From Parcubacteria group bacterium (GTDB lineage: Bacteria > Patescibacteriota > Minisyncoccia > Phycocordibacterales > GCA-002724975), in contig PBQF01000045.1 of the NCBI GenBank assembly GCA_002724975.1, forward strand, positions 1 through 35,538: a DNA stretch of 35,538 nucleotides, in the 5' to 3' direction. Below are positions 9,566 through 17,479 of the stretch, in pieces; position 1 is the first letter of the stretch; every line of letters starts with the position of its first letter. The notes under the pieces are model-generated. The model was given only the letters and a program-made list of their open reading frames with translations, made no database searches and was not told the origin of the DNA. The position numbers and the translations under genes are program-made.

Positions 9566-9954
9566 ATTTCAAATAATGCTTCCCCTCCGACCTTCATTTT
9601 TTTTGCTTCTTTTTCTGAGATAATTCCATTTGGGGTTGAAAGAACTAATGTTCCTTTGCCAAATTTTACAGGTTTTATTTCCCTGAAGCTCTTATATACT
9701 CTTCTCCCAGGCTTTGAAATTCTTTTAACCTCGGAAATTTTTGGACTACTATCTTTTTTGTAAATTAAACCAGTCTCCAAAGTTTTCTTGACACCTTTAC
9801 CTTTAACATTGACAAAACCAAGATAGCCTTCCTTCTTTAAAATGTCCGAGATAGACTCTTTAACTTTTGAGTAAGGAGTTGCGGTCATTTCAGAACCAAC
9901 AGCGCTGGCATTTTTCAGTCGGTTTATAAAATCTCCAATAGGGTCGCTTACCAT
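9559..9954 (-). CDS. rpsH: 30S ribosomal protein S8
   Basis: [14 protein letters not shown]... [29 protein letters not shown]. Confidence 0.97.
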   Translation of the reverse strand: MVSDPIGDFINRLKNASAVGSEMTATPYSKVKESISDILKKEGYLGFVNVKGKGVKKTLETGLIYKKDSSPKISEVKRISKPGRRVYKSFREIKPVKFGKGTLVLSTPNGIISEKEAKKMKVGGEALFEIW

Positions 9955-10133
9955 GATGATTTCTTAATTCCAGGAACTTTCCCTTCATTAGCTAGCTCTC
10001 TAAAACAGATACGACACAGGTCAAAGTCTCTCATATAGCCCCTAGCTCTACCGCAACGAAAACATCGCCTGACAATACGGCTTGAGTACTTTGGCCTCTT
10101 ATTTGACCTTGCTATTGTTGACTTTTTGGCCAT
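9948..10133 (-). CDS. rpsN: 30S ribosomal protein S14, zinc-binding type
   Basis: [61 protein letters not shown]; CxxC...CxxC; start revised from the ORF track. Confidence 0.96.
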   Translation of the reverse strand: MAKKSTIARSNKRPKYSSRIVRRCFRCGRARGYMRDFDLCRICFRELANEGKVPGIKKSSW

Positions 10134-10168
10134 ATGAACAAAAAAGAGCTCAAAAAAGCTCAGGGGTA

Positions 10169-10197
10169 ATATTAACAATATAATGGCTTAACGTCAA
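10169..10197 (-). promoter_or_regulatory. Sigma70-like promoter for rpsN (TTGACG-17-TAATAT)
   Basis: Read on minus strand, -35 at 10192-10197, -10 at 10169-10174. Confidence 0.65.
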
Positions 10198-10275
10198 CCC
10201 AGAAATAGCTTGTTTTAGACATGTCACTTCAAAATCAACTTTAATTAGTTCTGATTTAATATTAAGATATACCCC

Positions 10276-10303
10276 TTGACAAAGAAAAATAAGGTTATAC
10301 TAT
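10276..10303 (+). promoter_or_regulatory. Sigma70-like promoter of small orphan gene (TTGACA-16-TACTAT)
   Basis: -35 at 10276-10281, -10 at 10298-10303, followed by SD AAAGGAGGTGAT at 10318-10329. Confidence 0.7.
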
Positions 10304-10336
10304 GAGTGACGGATTGGAAAGGAGGTGATAGATACC

Positions 10337-10561
10337 ATGACGTCATCACACACCACGATTGACGAGATCAATTTCCTGAGGCACCTCGGCACGTGGACAA
10401 ATAACTCGCCCAGCAAGGTCGAGGATGTGCCCTGGAAGAGTCGAGCGGAAAAGCTCTTTCGGTACCGAAACTCCATGGAGAATCGGGAGAGGTGGGGAGC
10501 AATCAATCCCGTCCTCGTCAGGCAGTTCATCAACAGCGAAATTGAACGCCTGAGTGCATGA
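10337..10561 (+). CDS. Small orphan protein (about 74 aa) antisense to the ribosomal operon
   Basis: MTSSHTTIDEINFLRHLGTWTNNSPSKVEDVPWKSRAEKLF...; full anti-SD complement 7 nt before ATG; own promoter and terminator; visibly GC-richer than neighbours. Confidence 0.7.
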   Translation: MTSSHTTIDEINFLRHLGTWTNNSPSKVEDVPWKSRAEKLFRYRNSMENRERWGAINPVLVRQFINSEIERLSA

Positions 10562-10651
10562 CCTCCTGAGTGTCAGGAGTAGGGTAATCGCCAAATCCCA
10601 TTTTTGCGTTTCTGGGATTAAGTCTCTCTTTGAGAGATAAAGAACGCTCCC

Positions 10652-10678
10652 GGCAGCGGTGGTCAGCTGCCTTTTTTT
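10652..10678 (+). terminator. Intrinsic terminator of the orphan gene (GGCAGC-n8-GCTGCC-T7)
   Basis: 6-bp stem followed by seven T. Confidence 0.8.
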
Positions 10679-10683
10679 ATGTA

Positions 10684-11217
10684 CTATTTTTGAAAAGGAA
10701 AGCCTAGGGTTTCCAGATATTTGGTGGCCTCTTCCTTATTCGAAGCCGATGTAACAACAGTTATAGAAAGCCCAAAAACATTCTTCAACTCTTCGTCAGA
10801 GGTTTCTGGGAAAATAGTGTGTTCCTTGATGCCGATGGTCAAATTGCCCATTTCATCAACTGATTTTTTTGGAATACCTCTAAAGTCTCTTGTCCTTGGA
10901 AGAGCAATATTTATAAGCTTGTTTAAAAAATTCTCCGCCCTTTTCCCTCGAAGGGTCACCTGGAAACCAATAATATTTCCTTCTCGGAGCTTAAAAGAAG
11001 CGATTGACTTCTTGGCCGGTCTTGGAGAGACCTTCTGTCCTGTAATTTTTGCCAGTCTATCTTGAATCAATTGAATCTTTTGTTTATCTTTTTCCTTCCC
11101 GATGCCAGTTGAAACAACAACTTTCTCAATTTGAGGAGTCTGCATCTTGTTTTTATAGCCAAAAGTATTCTTGAGTGAATCAAAAACCTTTAATTGTCTG
11201 TCTTTTATCATTTCCAT
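10684..11217 (-). CDS. rplE: 50S ribosomal protein L5
   Basis: PQIEKVVVSTGIGKEKDKQK... KSIASFKLREGNIIGFQVTLRG... LPRTRDFRGIPKKS. Confidence 0.97.
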   Translation of the reverse strand: MEMIKDRQLKVFDSLKNTFGYKNKMQTPQIEKVVVSTGIGKEKDKQKIQLIQDRLAKITGQKVSPRPAKKSIASFKLREGNIIGFQVTLRGKRAENFLNKLINIALPRTRDFRGIPKKSVDEMGNLTIGIKEHTIFPETSDEELKNVFGLSITVVTSASNKEEATKYLETLGFPFQK

Positions 11218-11219
11218 AA

Positions 11220-11462
11220 TTATTTCTTAGCCTTTTTCTTTTTATTAACTGAAATTTTCACATTTGAAACATGAATTGGCATTGTCCTTTCAATAATTTG
11301 CCCCTTCTGATCACTCTTCCTTGATTTTTGGTGTTTCTTAACAATATTAATTCCTTCAACAACCACTAAATTTTTTGAGGGCAACGCAGTAAGAATTTTT
11401 CCAGACTTACCTTTGTCTTTCCCAACCAAAACTATTACATTGTCTCCTTTTTTAACTTTCAT
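11220..11462 (-). CDS. rplX: 50S ribosomal protein L24
   Basis: [44 protein letters not shown] (KOW). Confidence 0.97.
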   Translation of the reverse strand: MKVKKGDNVIVLVGKDKGKSGKILTALPSKNLVVVEGINIVKKHQKSRKSDQKGQIIERTMPIHVSNVKISVNKKKKAKK

Positions 11463-11467
11463 AATTA

Positions 11468-11839
11468 TTAAACAACTTCTGGTGCTAAAGAAATAATCTT
11501 CTGATAGCCCAAATCTTGTAATTCCCTTGGGATTGGGCCGAAGATTCTCCCGGCTTTTGGTTCTTTCTTTTCTTTTTCAATAATAACAACTGCATTTTCA
11601 TCAAAACGAATATAAGAACCATCTCTTCTTCTAAAGGGTTGCTTTTGTCTAACCACGACGCCTCGAAGAACATCTTTCTTTTTGACGGCTCTCCTTGGCT
11701 CTGAAGTTTGAATAGACAAAACAACAACATCCCCAATTCTGGCATACCTCTTCTTGGAACCACCCAGAATTTTGAAGACTCTACCTACTTTTCCTCCTGA
11801 GTTATCCGTTATTTTTACTAATGACTGTGGTTGAATCAT
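11468..11839 (-). CDS. rplN: 50S ribosomal protein L14
   Basis: [27 protein letters not shown]... [26 protein letters not shown]. Confidence 0.97.
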   Translation of the reverse strand: MIQPQSLVKITDNSGGKVGRVFKILGGSKKRYARIGDVVVLSIQTSEPRRAVKKKDVLRGVVVRQKQPFRRRDGSYIRFDENAVVIIEKEKKEPKAGRIFGPIPRELQDLGYQKIISLAPEVV

Positions 11840-11840
11840 G

Positions 11841-12089
11841 TTATGAAATTATTTGAAAATGCTTATCTTTTGACATTGGCTTTGTCTCTTCGATTATAAC
11901 TTTGTCACCAATTTTGTGTTTATTTTCTTCATCATGTGCTTTGTATTTCTTTCTAATCTTTACAAATTTCCCATAGGTTGGATGTTTAACATATCTTTCA
12001 ACTTCAACCACAACAGTCTTGTCCATCTTGTCTGAAACAACAATACCATTTAATTTCTTCTTATTTTTTTGTTCGTTTTTACTTTCCAT
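11841..12089 (-). CDS. rpsQ: 30S ribosomal protein S17
   Basis: [44 protein letters not shown]. Confidence 0.96.
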   Translation of the reverse strand: MESKNEQKNKKKLNGIVVSDKMDKTVVVEVERYVKHPTYGKFVKIRKKYKAHDEENKHKIGDKVIIEETKPMSKDKHFQIIS

Positions 12090-12291
12090 GAAGTCTCCTT
12101 TTGTTAATTTCTGTCAAAATCTGTGCAATGTCTTTTTTTAAGGCTTTTCCTGCCTTAACATTTCTGGTTTTTGTTCCTGTTATACTAAATCTGAAACTTT
12201 TAAAACCCTCTCTCTTTTCCTTTAAGAGTTTGGCTAAATCGGAATCTTTCTTTTTTATCAAATTTTTCATTTCCATATTAATCTCTGACAA
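12079..12291 (-). CDS. rpmC: 50S ribosomal protein L29
   Basis: Position between rpsQ and rpl[32 protein letters not shown]. Confidence 0.9.
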   Translation of the reverse strand: MSEINMEMKNLIKKKDSDLAKLLKEKREGFKSFRFSITGTKTRNVKAGKALKKDIAQILTEINKRRLHGK

Positions 12292-12697
12292 CGACTTTAG
12301 TTTTAACGGGCATCTTCTTGCCTCCTTTTATTAAAGCCTCTTTTGCTTTTACCTCTGGGACCCCATCGACTTCAAAAAGAATCCTGCCGGGCTGAACTGG
12401 AAAAACAAAACCAGCCGGTTCTCCTTTTCCTTTGCCCATTCCAACCTCAGCCCCCTTTCTTGTATATGGTCTGTCTGGAAAGACCCGAGTCCAAACCTTA
12501 CCAAACTTACCAACAGTCCTAGAAATAACCCTTCTTGAGGCCTCAATTTGGTTTGAGGTAATCCTGTCTCCAGTTATGGCTTTCAGACCATAAGATCCGA
12601 AAGAAACTTTGTTCCCTCTTGAAGCAATCCCTCTTTTAACTGGATGCTTTCGGCCAGTCTGCCATTTTCTGTGTTTTACTTTCTTGGGGAACAACAT
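12278..12697 (-). CDS. rplP: 50S ribosomal protein L16
   Basis: MLFPKKVKHRKWQTGR... KVWTRVFPDRPYTRKGAEVGMGKGKGEPAGFVFPVQPGRILFEVDGV. Confidence 0.97.
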   Translation of the reverse strand: MLFPKKVKHRKWQTGRKHPVKRGIASRGNKVSFGSYGLKAITGDRITSNQIEASRRVISRTVGKFGKVWTRVFPDRPYTRKGAEVGMGKGKGEPAGFVFPVQPGRILFEVDGVPEVKAKEALIKGGKKMPVKTKVVVRD

Positions 12698-12699
12698 AA

Positions 12700-13359
12700 T
12701 TATTTCTTATCAAAAACCTCTCCTTTATAAATCCAGACTTTTATACCAATTGAACCATAAGGTAAAATAGCTCTTTCTGATGAAAAATCAATATCGGCCC
12801 TGAATGTTTGAAGTGGAATCCTGCCCTTTTTAACCTCTTCTTTTCTAGCCATTTCAGCACCTCCTAATCTTCCAGAAACTATAATTTTAGCTCCTTTAAC
12901 ATCTCGATTAGCCATAACCTTCTCGATTGTTTGCCTTAAAACCCTTCTGAAAGGAAATCTTTTTTCAAGACCCTCCCTAATCATGGCGCTGACAATCCCG
13001 GCATTGCTTTCAGGAGAACGAATTTCCTCAATATCAATCTTAACTTCTTCTGCTCCTAAAAGTTTTTGTTTCCTTATGAATTTCGAGACATCGTCCTTCA
13101 ATTTTTTTGAACCATCGCCACTTCTGCCAATTATCATTCCGGGACGAGAAGTCTTTAAAATAATTCTTAGAGATTTTTCATTTCTCTCCATTTCAATAGA
13201 ACTTACATAAAAATCACGAAGTTTTTTCTCAAGAAACTCCCGAAGTAAAACATCTGATTTAAGAAACTCTTTATATTTTTTCTTATCACCAAACCAGTGA
13301 GACTTCCAGTCTCTAATTACTCCGAGTCTATGTACATATGGGTGAACTATGTGTGTCAT
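12700..13359 (-). CDS. rpsC: 30S ribosomal protein S3
   Basis: THIVHPYVHRLGVIRDWKSHWF... RPGMIIGRSGDGSKKLKDDV (KH) ... GRLGGAEMARKEEVKKGRIPLQTFRADIDF. Confidence 0.97.
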   Translation of the reverse strand: MTHIVHPYVHRLGVIRDWKSHWFGDKKKYKEFLKSDVLLREFLEKKLRDFYVSSIEMERNEKSLRIILKTSRPGMIIGRSGDGSKKLKDDVSKFIRKQKLLGAEEVKIDIEEIRSPESNAGIVSAMIREGLEKRFPFRRVLRQTIEKVMANRDVKGAKIIVSGRLGGAEMARKEEVKKGRIPLQTFRADIDFSSERAILPYGSIGIKVWIYKGEVFDKK

Positions 13360-13361
13360 GA

Positions 13362-13733
13362 TTATTTTTTAGACTTTGTTTTCTTGGTTACCTTTGCTTT
13401 CTTCGGCACTTTTTTACCAAGTTCTAATGTAATGTTACTGGTCCTCTTTCTTATTAAATATGCACTGCCCCTAGCTCTTGGTCTCATTCTTTTTAAAGTT
13501 GGTCCTTCGTCAACCTTGATACTTTTTACAAATAAATCATCCTTGTTTACTGAATCATTCTCTTTGGCATTCGAAACTGCTGAATCTATAAGTTTGCCAA
13601 CAACTTTTGACGCTCTTTTATTTAAAAAGTTTAATTGAGTCGAAGCTCTAACCACACTTTTGCCTTTAATTAAATCTGAAACTAGCCGAACTTTTCTAGG
13701 AGACTGTCTGTAATTTTTTAAATAGGCCCTCAT
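13362..13733 (-). CDS. rplV: 50S ribosomal protein L22 with Lys-rich C-terminal tail
   Basis: LKNYRQSPRKVRLVSDLIKGKSVVRASTQLNFLNKRAS... VDEGPTLKRMRPRARGSAYLIRKRTSNITLEL. Confidence 0.97.
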   Translation of the reverse strand: MRAYLKNYRQSPRKVRLVSDLIKGKSVVRASTQLNFLNKRASKVVGKLIDSAVSNAKENDSVNKDDLFVKSIKVDEGPTLKRMRPRARGSAYLIRKRTSNITLELGKKVPKKAKVTKKTKSKK

Positions 13734-13744
13734 GATTATTAAAA

Positions 13745-14086
13745 TTATTTTTTAGTTTCAGTAGTTGCTTTAGCAGTTTTAGCAGCAGTAATTTCTGCTT
13801 CTCTCTTTTTTTGTTCCAGTTCTTTCTGCATCTTACCTCCATGTCTGTGGAACTTCTTGGTTAAAGAAAATTCTCCTAATCTATGCCCGACCATTTCTTC
13901 GGTCACAAGCACTTCTATATGTTGCTTCCCATTATGTACTCCAAACCTAAAGCCGACCATTTCGGGTGATATTTGGCTGGCTCTTGACCATGTCTTAATA
14001 ACACCAGCTTGATCTGGTTTCTTGCCTTCTACTTTTTTCAGCAACTTTGGGTCAACAAACGGACCCTTTTTGAGTGATCTGGTCAT
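13745..14086 (-). CDS. rpsS: 30S ribosomal protein S19 with Ala/Thr/Lys C-terminal tail
   Basis: [22 protein letters not shown]... [54 protein letters not shown]. Confidence 0.97.
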   Translation of the reverse strand: MTRSLKKGPFVDPKLLKKVEGKKPDQAGVIKTWSRASQISPEMVGFRFGVHNGKQHIEVLVTEEMVGHRLGEFSLTKKFHRHGGKMQKELEQKKREAEITAAKTAKATTETKK

Positions 14087-14123
14087 ACGAAAAAATAAAA
14101 GCCCTTTCGAGCTTCGGTTTCAT

Positions 14124-14152
14124 ATACTAGCCAAAATAAGGCCTGATGTCAA
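14124..14152 (-). promoter_or_regulatory. Internal S10-operon promoter upstream of rpsS (TTGACA-17-TAGTAT)
   Basis: On minus: -35 at 14147-14152, -10 at 14124-14129. Confidence 0.7.
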
Positions 14153-14189
14153 ACTATATTATAGATTTTTAGGCCCTATAAAGCCCTAC

Positions 14190-14215
14190 TAAACGGCCCA
14201 GGGGGTGAGCCGTTT
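14190..14215. terminator. Hairpin at the rplB stop codon (AAACGGC...GCCGTTT)
   Basis: Perfect 7-bp inverted repeat aaacggcccagggggtgagccgttt. Confidence 0.5.
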
Positions 14216-15056
14216 ATTTTTTCTTTCCAACCTTTCTTCTGGAGACTATTAGACTATTTGAATATTTCTTTGGCCTTCTAGACTTTTGACCCTTCCCAAC
14301 CATTTTACCCTGTTTTGTTTTTTGTCTCTTTCGGCCTCGTCCACCCCTTCCTTCACCTCCTCCATGGGGGTGGTCAACCGGATTCATTGCACTTCCCCTG
14401 ACTTTCGGCCTTCTTCCCAGCCATCTGTTCCTGCCAGCCTTACCAAGATTTACTAATTTATATTCCGGATTTGAAACTTCTCCAACACTAGCCCATGCAT
14501 TTTTAACAATTTTTCTAATCTCCCCCGAAGGCATTTTTAAATGAACATGGGTTCCGTCATTAGCTACAACTTCTGCATAGTTTCCGGCACTTCTAACTAG
14601 CTTTGCTCCCCCATTTGCCCGAAGTTCAATATTGTAAACAAAAGTACCAACTGGAATTTTATTCAAAGGGAGTCGATTGCCAGCTTTTATCGGTGCTTCT
14701 TCTGAAACAATGAAAGTTTGTCCAGCCTTGATTGACTTGGGAAGAAGTACATATCTTTTGTCTCCATCTTTATATGAAACAAGTCCTATAAAACCCGATC
14801 TGTTTGGATCATATTCAATAGTTAGAACTTTGGCCTCAACGTTTTTCTTTTCGTATTTAAAATCTATATCCCTGTAAAGCCTTTTTGTTCCACCTCCACG
14901 ATGATGCGCAGTAATTCTTCCAGCACTATTTCTTCCTTTGGCTCTTTTAACACCGCGAGAAAGTTTTTTGCTCGGTTTTTTCGCAGTCAAAACACCCCTG
15001 TATGAAACAGTTGTCATTCCTCTTCTTCCTGGTGTTATTGGTTTATATCTTTTCAT
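14214..15056 (-). CDS. rplB: 50S ribosomal protein L2
   Basis: GRNSAGRITAHHRGGGTKRLYRDIDF... AMNPVDHPHGGGEGRGGRGRKRQKTKQGK. Confidence 0.98.
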   Translation of the reverse strand: MKRYKPITPGRRGMTTVSYRGVLTAKKPSKKLSRGVKRAKGRNSAGRITAHHRGGGTKRLYRDIDFKYEKKNVEAKVLTIEYDPNRSGFIGLVSYKDGDKRYVLLPKSIKAGQTFIVSEEAPIKAGNRLPLNKIPVGTFVYNIELRANGGAKLVRSAGNYAEVVANDGTHVHLKMPSGEIRKIVKNAWASVGEVSNPEYKLVNLGKAGRNRWLGRRPKVRGSAMNPVDHPHGGGEGRGGRGRKRQKTKQGKMVGKGQKSRRPKKYSNSLIVSRRKVGKKK

Positions 15057-15063
15057 ATATTTT

Positions 15064-15105
15064 ATTCGTTCATAGAAATCATCTGTAGATAATTTCTATA
15101 CGAAT
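15064..15105 (-). promoter_or_regulatory. Long hairpin spanning the rplW stop codon and the rplB initiation region
   Basis: ATTCGT-ATAGAAAT / ATTTCTAT-GA-ACGAAT: 14 bp with a 2-nt bulge. Confidence 0.6.
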
Positions 15106-15533
15106 TCAATTTTATCTCCATCTTTTAAATAAACCATGGCCTTCTTTCCTCCTGCCTTCTTCCCTTTCTTCCCTCTGGTCATTACTGTCTTCCTTTTTAT
15201 ATCTGAAACATTTACCTTCAGGGGCTGGACTTTGTAATTGTTGACTACCGCTTTCTCTACTTCTTTTTTTGTGGCATTAGGATGAACATCAAAAGTATAA
15301 ACATTGCCCTCCTCGGCCAAGATAGTAGATTTCTCTGTAATCCTTGGACGGATAATCACACCCGAAAGGTCTGCACTGGAGCTAACTATAGATGTTTTCT
15401 CAGATACCTGTTTTTTTGGAACTGGCTTCTTGGTTTTAGCTTCCGGTGTAGTTTTTGGAACATCTTTAACAGGAGTAGTTTCTTCTACTTTCTTTTCTTC
15501 CTTTTTCTTTTTTCCAAATCCTAAAAATGACAT
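15096..15533 (-). CDS. rplW: 50S ribosomal protein L23 with about 55-aa low-complexity N-terminal extension
   Basis: VIIRPRITEKSTILAEEGNVYTFDVHPNATKKEVEKAVVNNYKVQPLKVN. Confidence 0.95.
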   Translation of the reverse strand: MSFLGFGKKKKEEKKVEETTPVKDVPKTTPEAKTKKPVPKKQVSEKTSIVSSSADLSGVIIRPRITEKSTILAEEGNVYTFDVHPNATKKEVEKAVVNNYKVQPLKVNVSDIKRKTVMTRGKKGKKAGGKKAMVYLKDGDKIEFV

Positions 15534-15534
15534 G

Positions 15535-16278
15535 TTACTTACTTATTTTCTTGCTTATTTTTTTAATTGCCTTGTTAGCCTTTTTGATTTTAGCTTCCTT
15601 AATTACTGCTTTTTTAGGAGTAACCTTATCTTCAATAAACTTCAATGAAGCTTCCGGATTTTCTATCAAAAGATACTTATAATTTAAAACACTAAGCGGA
15701 TTAAGGTTTCTGACTTCATCAACTTTAACATTTCCAAAATTATTAAAGCTTTTTGAAACATTTAAATCTTTACCATCTGTTGAAATCAAAATTGAATTCT
15801 TTCTTTTATTTAAAATTCTTTCATAACCTTTGATTTTTGAAAGTGAGCTTAAGATTTCTCTGGCTTCTTTTGTTTTCGGCCCATCAAAAGCAAGATTATT
15901 CACAAAAATTATTTCTCCGTCCTTGAGTTTTCTCGAAAGAACTATATAAAGGGCCTTGGTCTTCATTTTCTTGTTTATTTTCTTTGAAAAATCTCTTATA
16001 TTTCTTGGACCGTGGGCTACTCCTCCCGTTCTCCAAATCGGAGATCGTCTTGAACCATGTCTTGCCCTGCCAGTTCCTTTTTGCCTCCATGGCTTTGCCC
16101 CAGTGCCTCTCACTTCATCTCTTTCTTTAACATGGGCAACAGGTGTTCTCTTATTTGCCTCCATACCAACTACAACTTGATGGACTAAATCGGCATTCCA
16201 AGGAAGCTCAAAAATGTTTTTTGAGAGCTTGAGCGAACCGCTTTTCTTTCCTTTTTGGTCGTAAATTACAGCTTCCAT
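15535..16278 (-). CDS. rplD: 50S ribosomal protein L4
   Basis: AHVKERDEVRGTGAKPWRQKGTGRARHGSRRSPIWRTGGVAHGP. Confidence 0.97.
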   Translation of the reverse strand: MEAVIYDQKGKKSGSLKLSKNIFELPWNADLVHQVVVGMEANKRTPVAHVKERDEVRGTGAKPWRQKGTGRARHGSRRSPIWRTGGVAHGPRNIRDFSKKINKKMKTKALYIVLSRKLKDGEIIFVNNLAFDGPKTKEAREILSSLSKIKGYERILNKRKNSILISTDGKDLNVSKSFNNFGNVKVDEVRNLNPLSVLNYKYLLIENPEASLKFIEDKVTPKKAVIKEAKIKKANKAIKKISKKISK

Positions 16279-16287
16279 AATTCTTAA

Positions 16288-16884
16288 TTAGCCTCTTACT
16301 TCAACCACTGTTCCCCTTCGACCTGGAATGGCCCCTGAAATATATAGGAGTCCGTTTTCCTTATCAACATTTAAAACTTTTAGATTCTTAACAGTTGTTT
16401 TGTCAAAACCCATTCTTCCAGCCATTCTTGTTCCTTTGAAGACTCTCTGCGGACCGGTTGCTCCGATTGAACCAGGTTGTCTTTCGGCATGTTTATTCCC
16501 GTGAGTCCTGTTTCCGCCCTTGAATCCATACCTCTTAACTCCCCCTTGAAAACCTTTTCCTTTTGAAACTGCACTAACTGAAACAGTATCGCCCTTTTCA
16601 AAGTTTGAGATATTAATATCGTCTCCGACTTTCACCTCCCCTGTATTATCCATTCTAAATTCCTTAATATGTTTGAAGTTCCCAAGCTTTTTCTGTGCCT
16701 TATTTAGATTTTTTTCCTTTGCTTCTCCCGTCCCTACTTGGACTGAAATATACCCATCTTTATCTTCTGTTTTTAAGGCTGTAATTTTAAGGGGGCTTGT
16801 TTTTAAGATTGTGGCAGGAAAAACACGGCCCTTTTCGTCAAAGATTTGCGTCATTTCTTGTTTTGTTCCTAGTGCAATTTTCAT
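16288..16884 (-). CDS. rplC: 50S ribosomal protein L3
   Basis: ALGTKQEMTQIFDEKGRVFPATIL... VKRYGFKGGNRTHGNKHAERQPGSIGATGPQRVFKGTRMAGRMG. Confidence 0.97.
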   Translation of the reverse strand: MKIALGTKQEMTQIFDEKGRVFPATILKTSPLKITALKTEDKDGYISVQVGTGEAKEKNLNKAQKKLGNFKHIKEFRMDNTGEVKVGDDINISNFEKGDTVSVSAVSKGKGFQGGVKRYGFKGGNRTHGNKHAERQPGSIGATGPQRVFKGTRMAGRMGFDKTTVKNLKVLNVDKENGLLYISGAIPGRRGTVVEVRG

Positions 16885-16969
16885 AAAAAAATTCCTGCAA
16901 CAGAAGCAGAATTACCTGATCCCATTGGTCCCTATGGGGACTTAGATAGACCTAAGGTCTAGCAAAGAT

Positions 16970-16997
16970 ATATTACCCATATTGAATAAAAATGCAA
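16970..16997 (-). promoter_or_regulatory. Promoter of rplC transcription unit (TTGCAT-16-TAATAT)
   Basis: -35 at 16992-16997, -10 at 16970-16975 on minus. Confidence 0.6.
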
Positions 16998-17009
16998 ATG
17001 TCGTATATT
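16982..17009 (+). promoter_or_regulatory. Promoter of small orphan gene 17027 (TTGAAT-16-TATATT)
   Basis: -35 at 16982-16987, -10 at 17004-17009; overlaps the divergent rplC promoter. Confidence 0.6.
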
Positions 17010-17026
17010 AGGTTAAGGAGGAAACT

Positions 17027-17299
17027 ATGCCTGACAAGAAAGGACTACTCGTAAACATGCTGCTACTAGTGGCAGCAATGATTTTTTTTTGGGTGACAGT
17101 AGTTGGATTCGAACCAACATCATTAGAAAGGCCCACCGGGCTAATGCGAAAAGCCCTCTGCCGTAATGCCGAGAACATTATGAAGATACTCTCTGGTAGT
17201 GAAGGTGTTGGAGTCGAGTCCGTGGCCATCACCCCTGACAAAGTCACCGGGCAGAATGGGACCGTAGTTCTCGCTGTGTCCTGTAGTATTCAGGACTAG
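17027..17299 (+). CDS. Small orphan membrane-anchored/secreted protein (90 aa)
   Basis: MPDKKGLLVNMLLLVAAMIFFWVTVV... one N-terminal TM helix; AAGGAGG SD 5 nt before ATG; own promoter and terminator. Confidence 0.65.
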   Translation: MPDKKGLLVNMLLLVAAMIFFWVTVVGFEPTSLERPTGLMRKALCRNAENIMKILSGSEGVGVESVAITPDKVTGQNGTVVLAVSCSIQD

Positions 17300-17364
17300 C
17301 CAACATCAAGTCGACGACGTGAAGAACAGTAATTGCTGACGCACGTTGTTGGCTTTTACTTTTT
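17299..17364 (+). terminator. Large-loop hairpin terminator (GCCAACA...TGTTGGC, TTTTACTTTTT)
   Basis: 7-bp stem followed by a T tract. Confidence 0.6.
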
Positions 17365-17381
17365 ATATAAGGACACTAAAC

Positions 17382-17401
17382 TACTACAGTTAACTGTAGT
17401 A
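17382..17401. repeat. Perfect 20-bp palindrome TACTACAGTTAACTGTAGTA
   Basis: Exact reverse-complement identity of the half sites. Confidence 0.9.
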
Positions 17402-17420
17402 CCATAATCAATCGTAAGAG

Positions 17421-17455
17421 AAACAAAAAACCAGCTAAAGCCGGTTTTTTGTTTT
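17421..17455 (-). terminator. Terminator downstream of rpsJ
   Basis: AAAAAACCGGCTTTAGCTGGTTTTTTG on minus. Confidence 0.7.
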
Positions 17456-17479
17456 AATCTTTTTAATTCTCAGTAGTTC

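Noticed and set aside
7570-9623. Long plus-strand ORFs opposite rplO-rplF (e.g. 8762-9340)
   Set aside because: Shadow frames antisense to well-identified ribosomal protein genes.
10300-10594. Minus-strand ORFs at 10300-10533 and 10346-10594
   Set aside because: Antisense to the SD-led orphan ORF 10337, with no initiation signals; frame shadows of a GC-richer gene.
17091-17193. Complete tRNA or tmRNA gene on minus strand
   Set aside because: T-arm and acceptor-like strand are good, but no D arm, no clean 7-nt anticodon loop, and no tmRNA tag or pseudoknot evidence; kept only as a finding.
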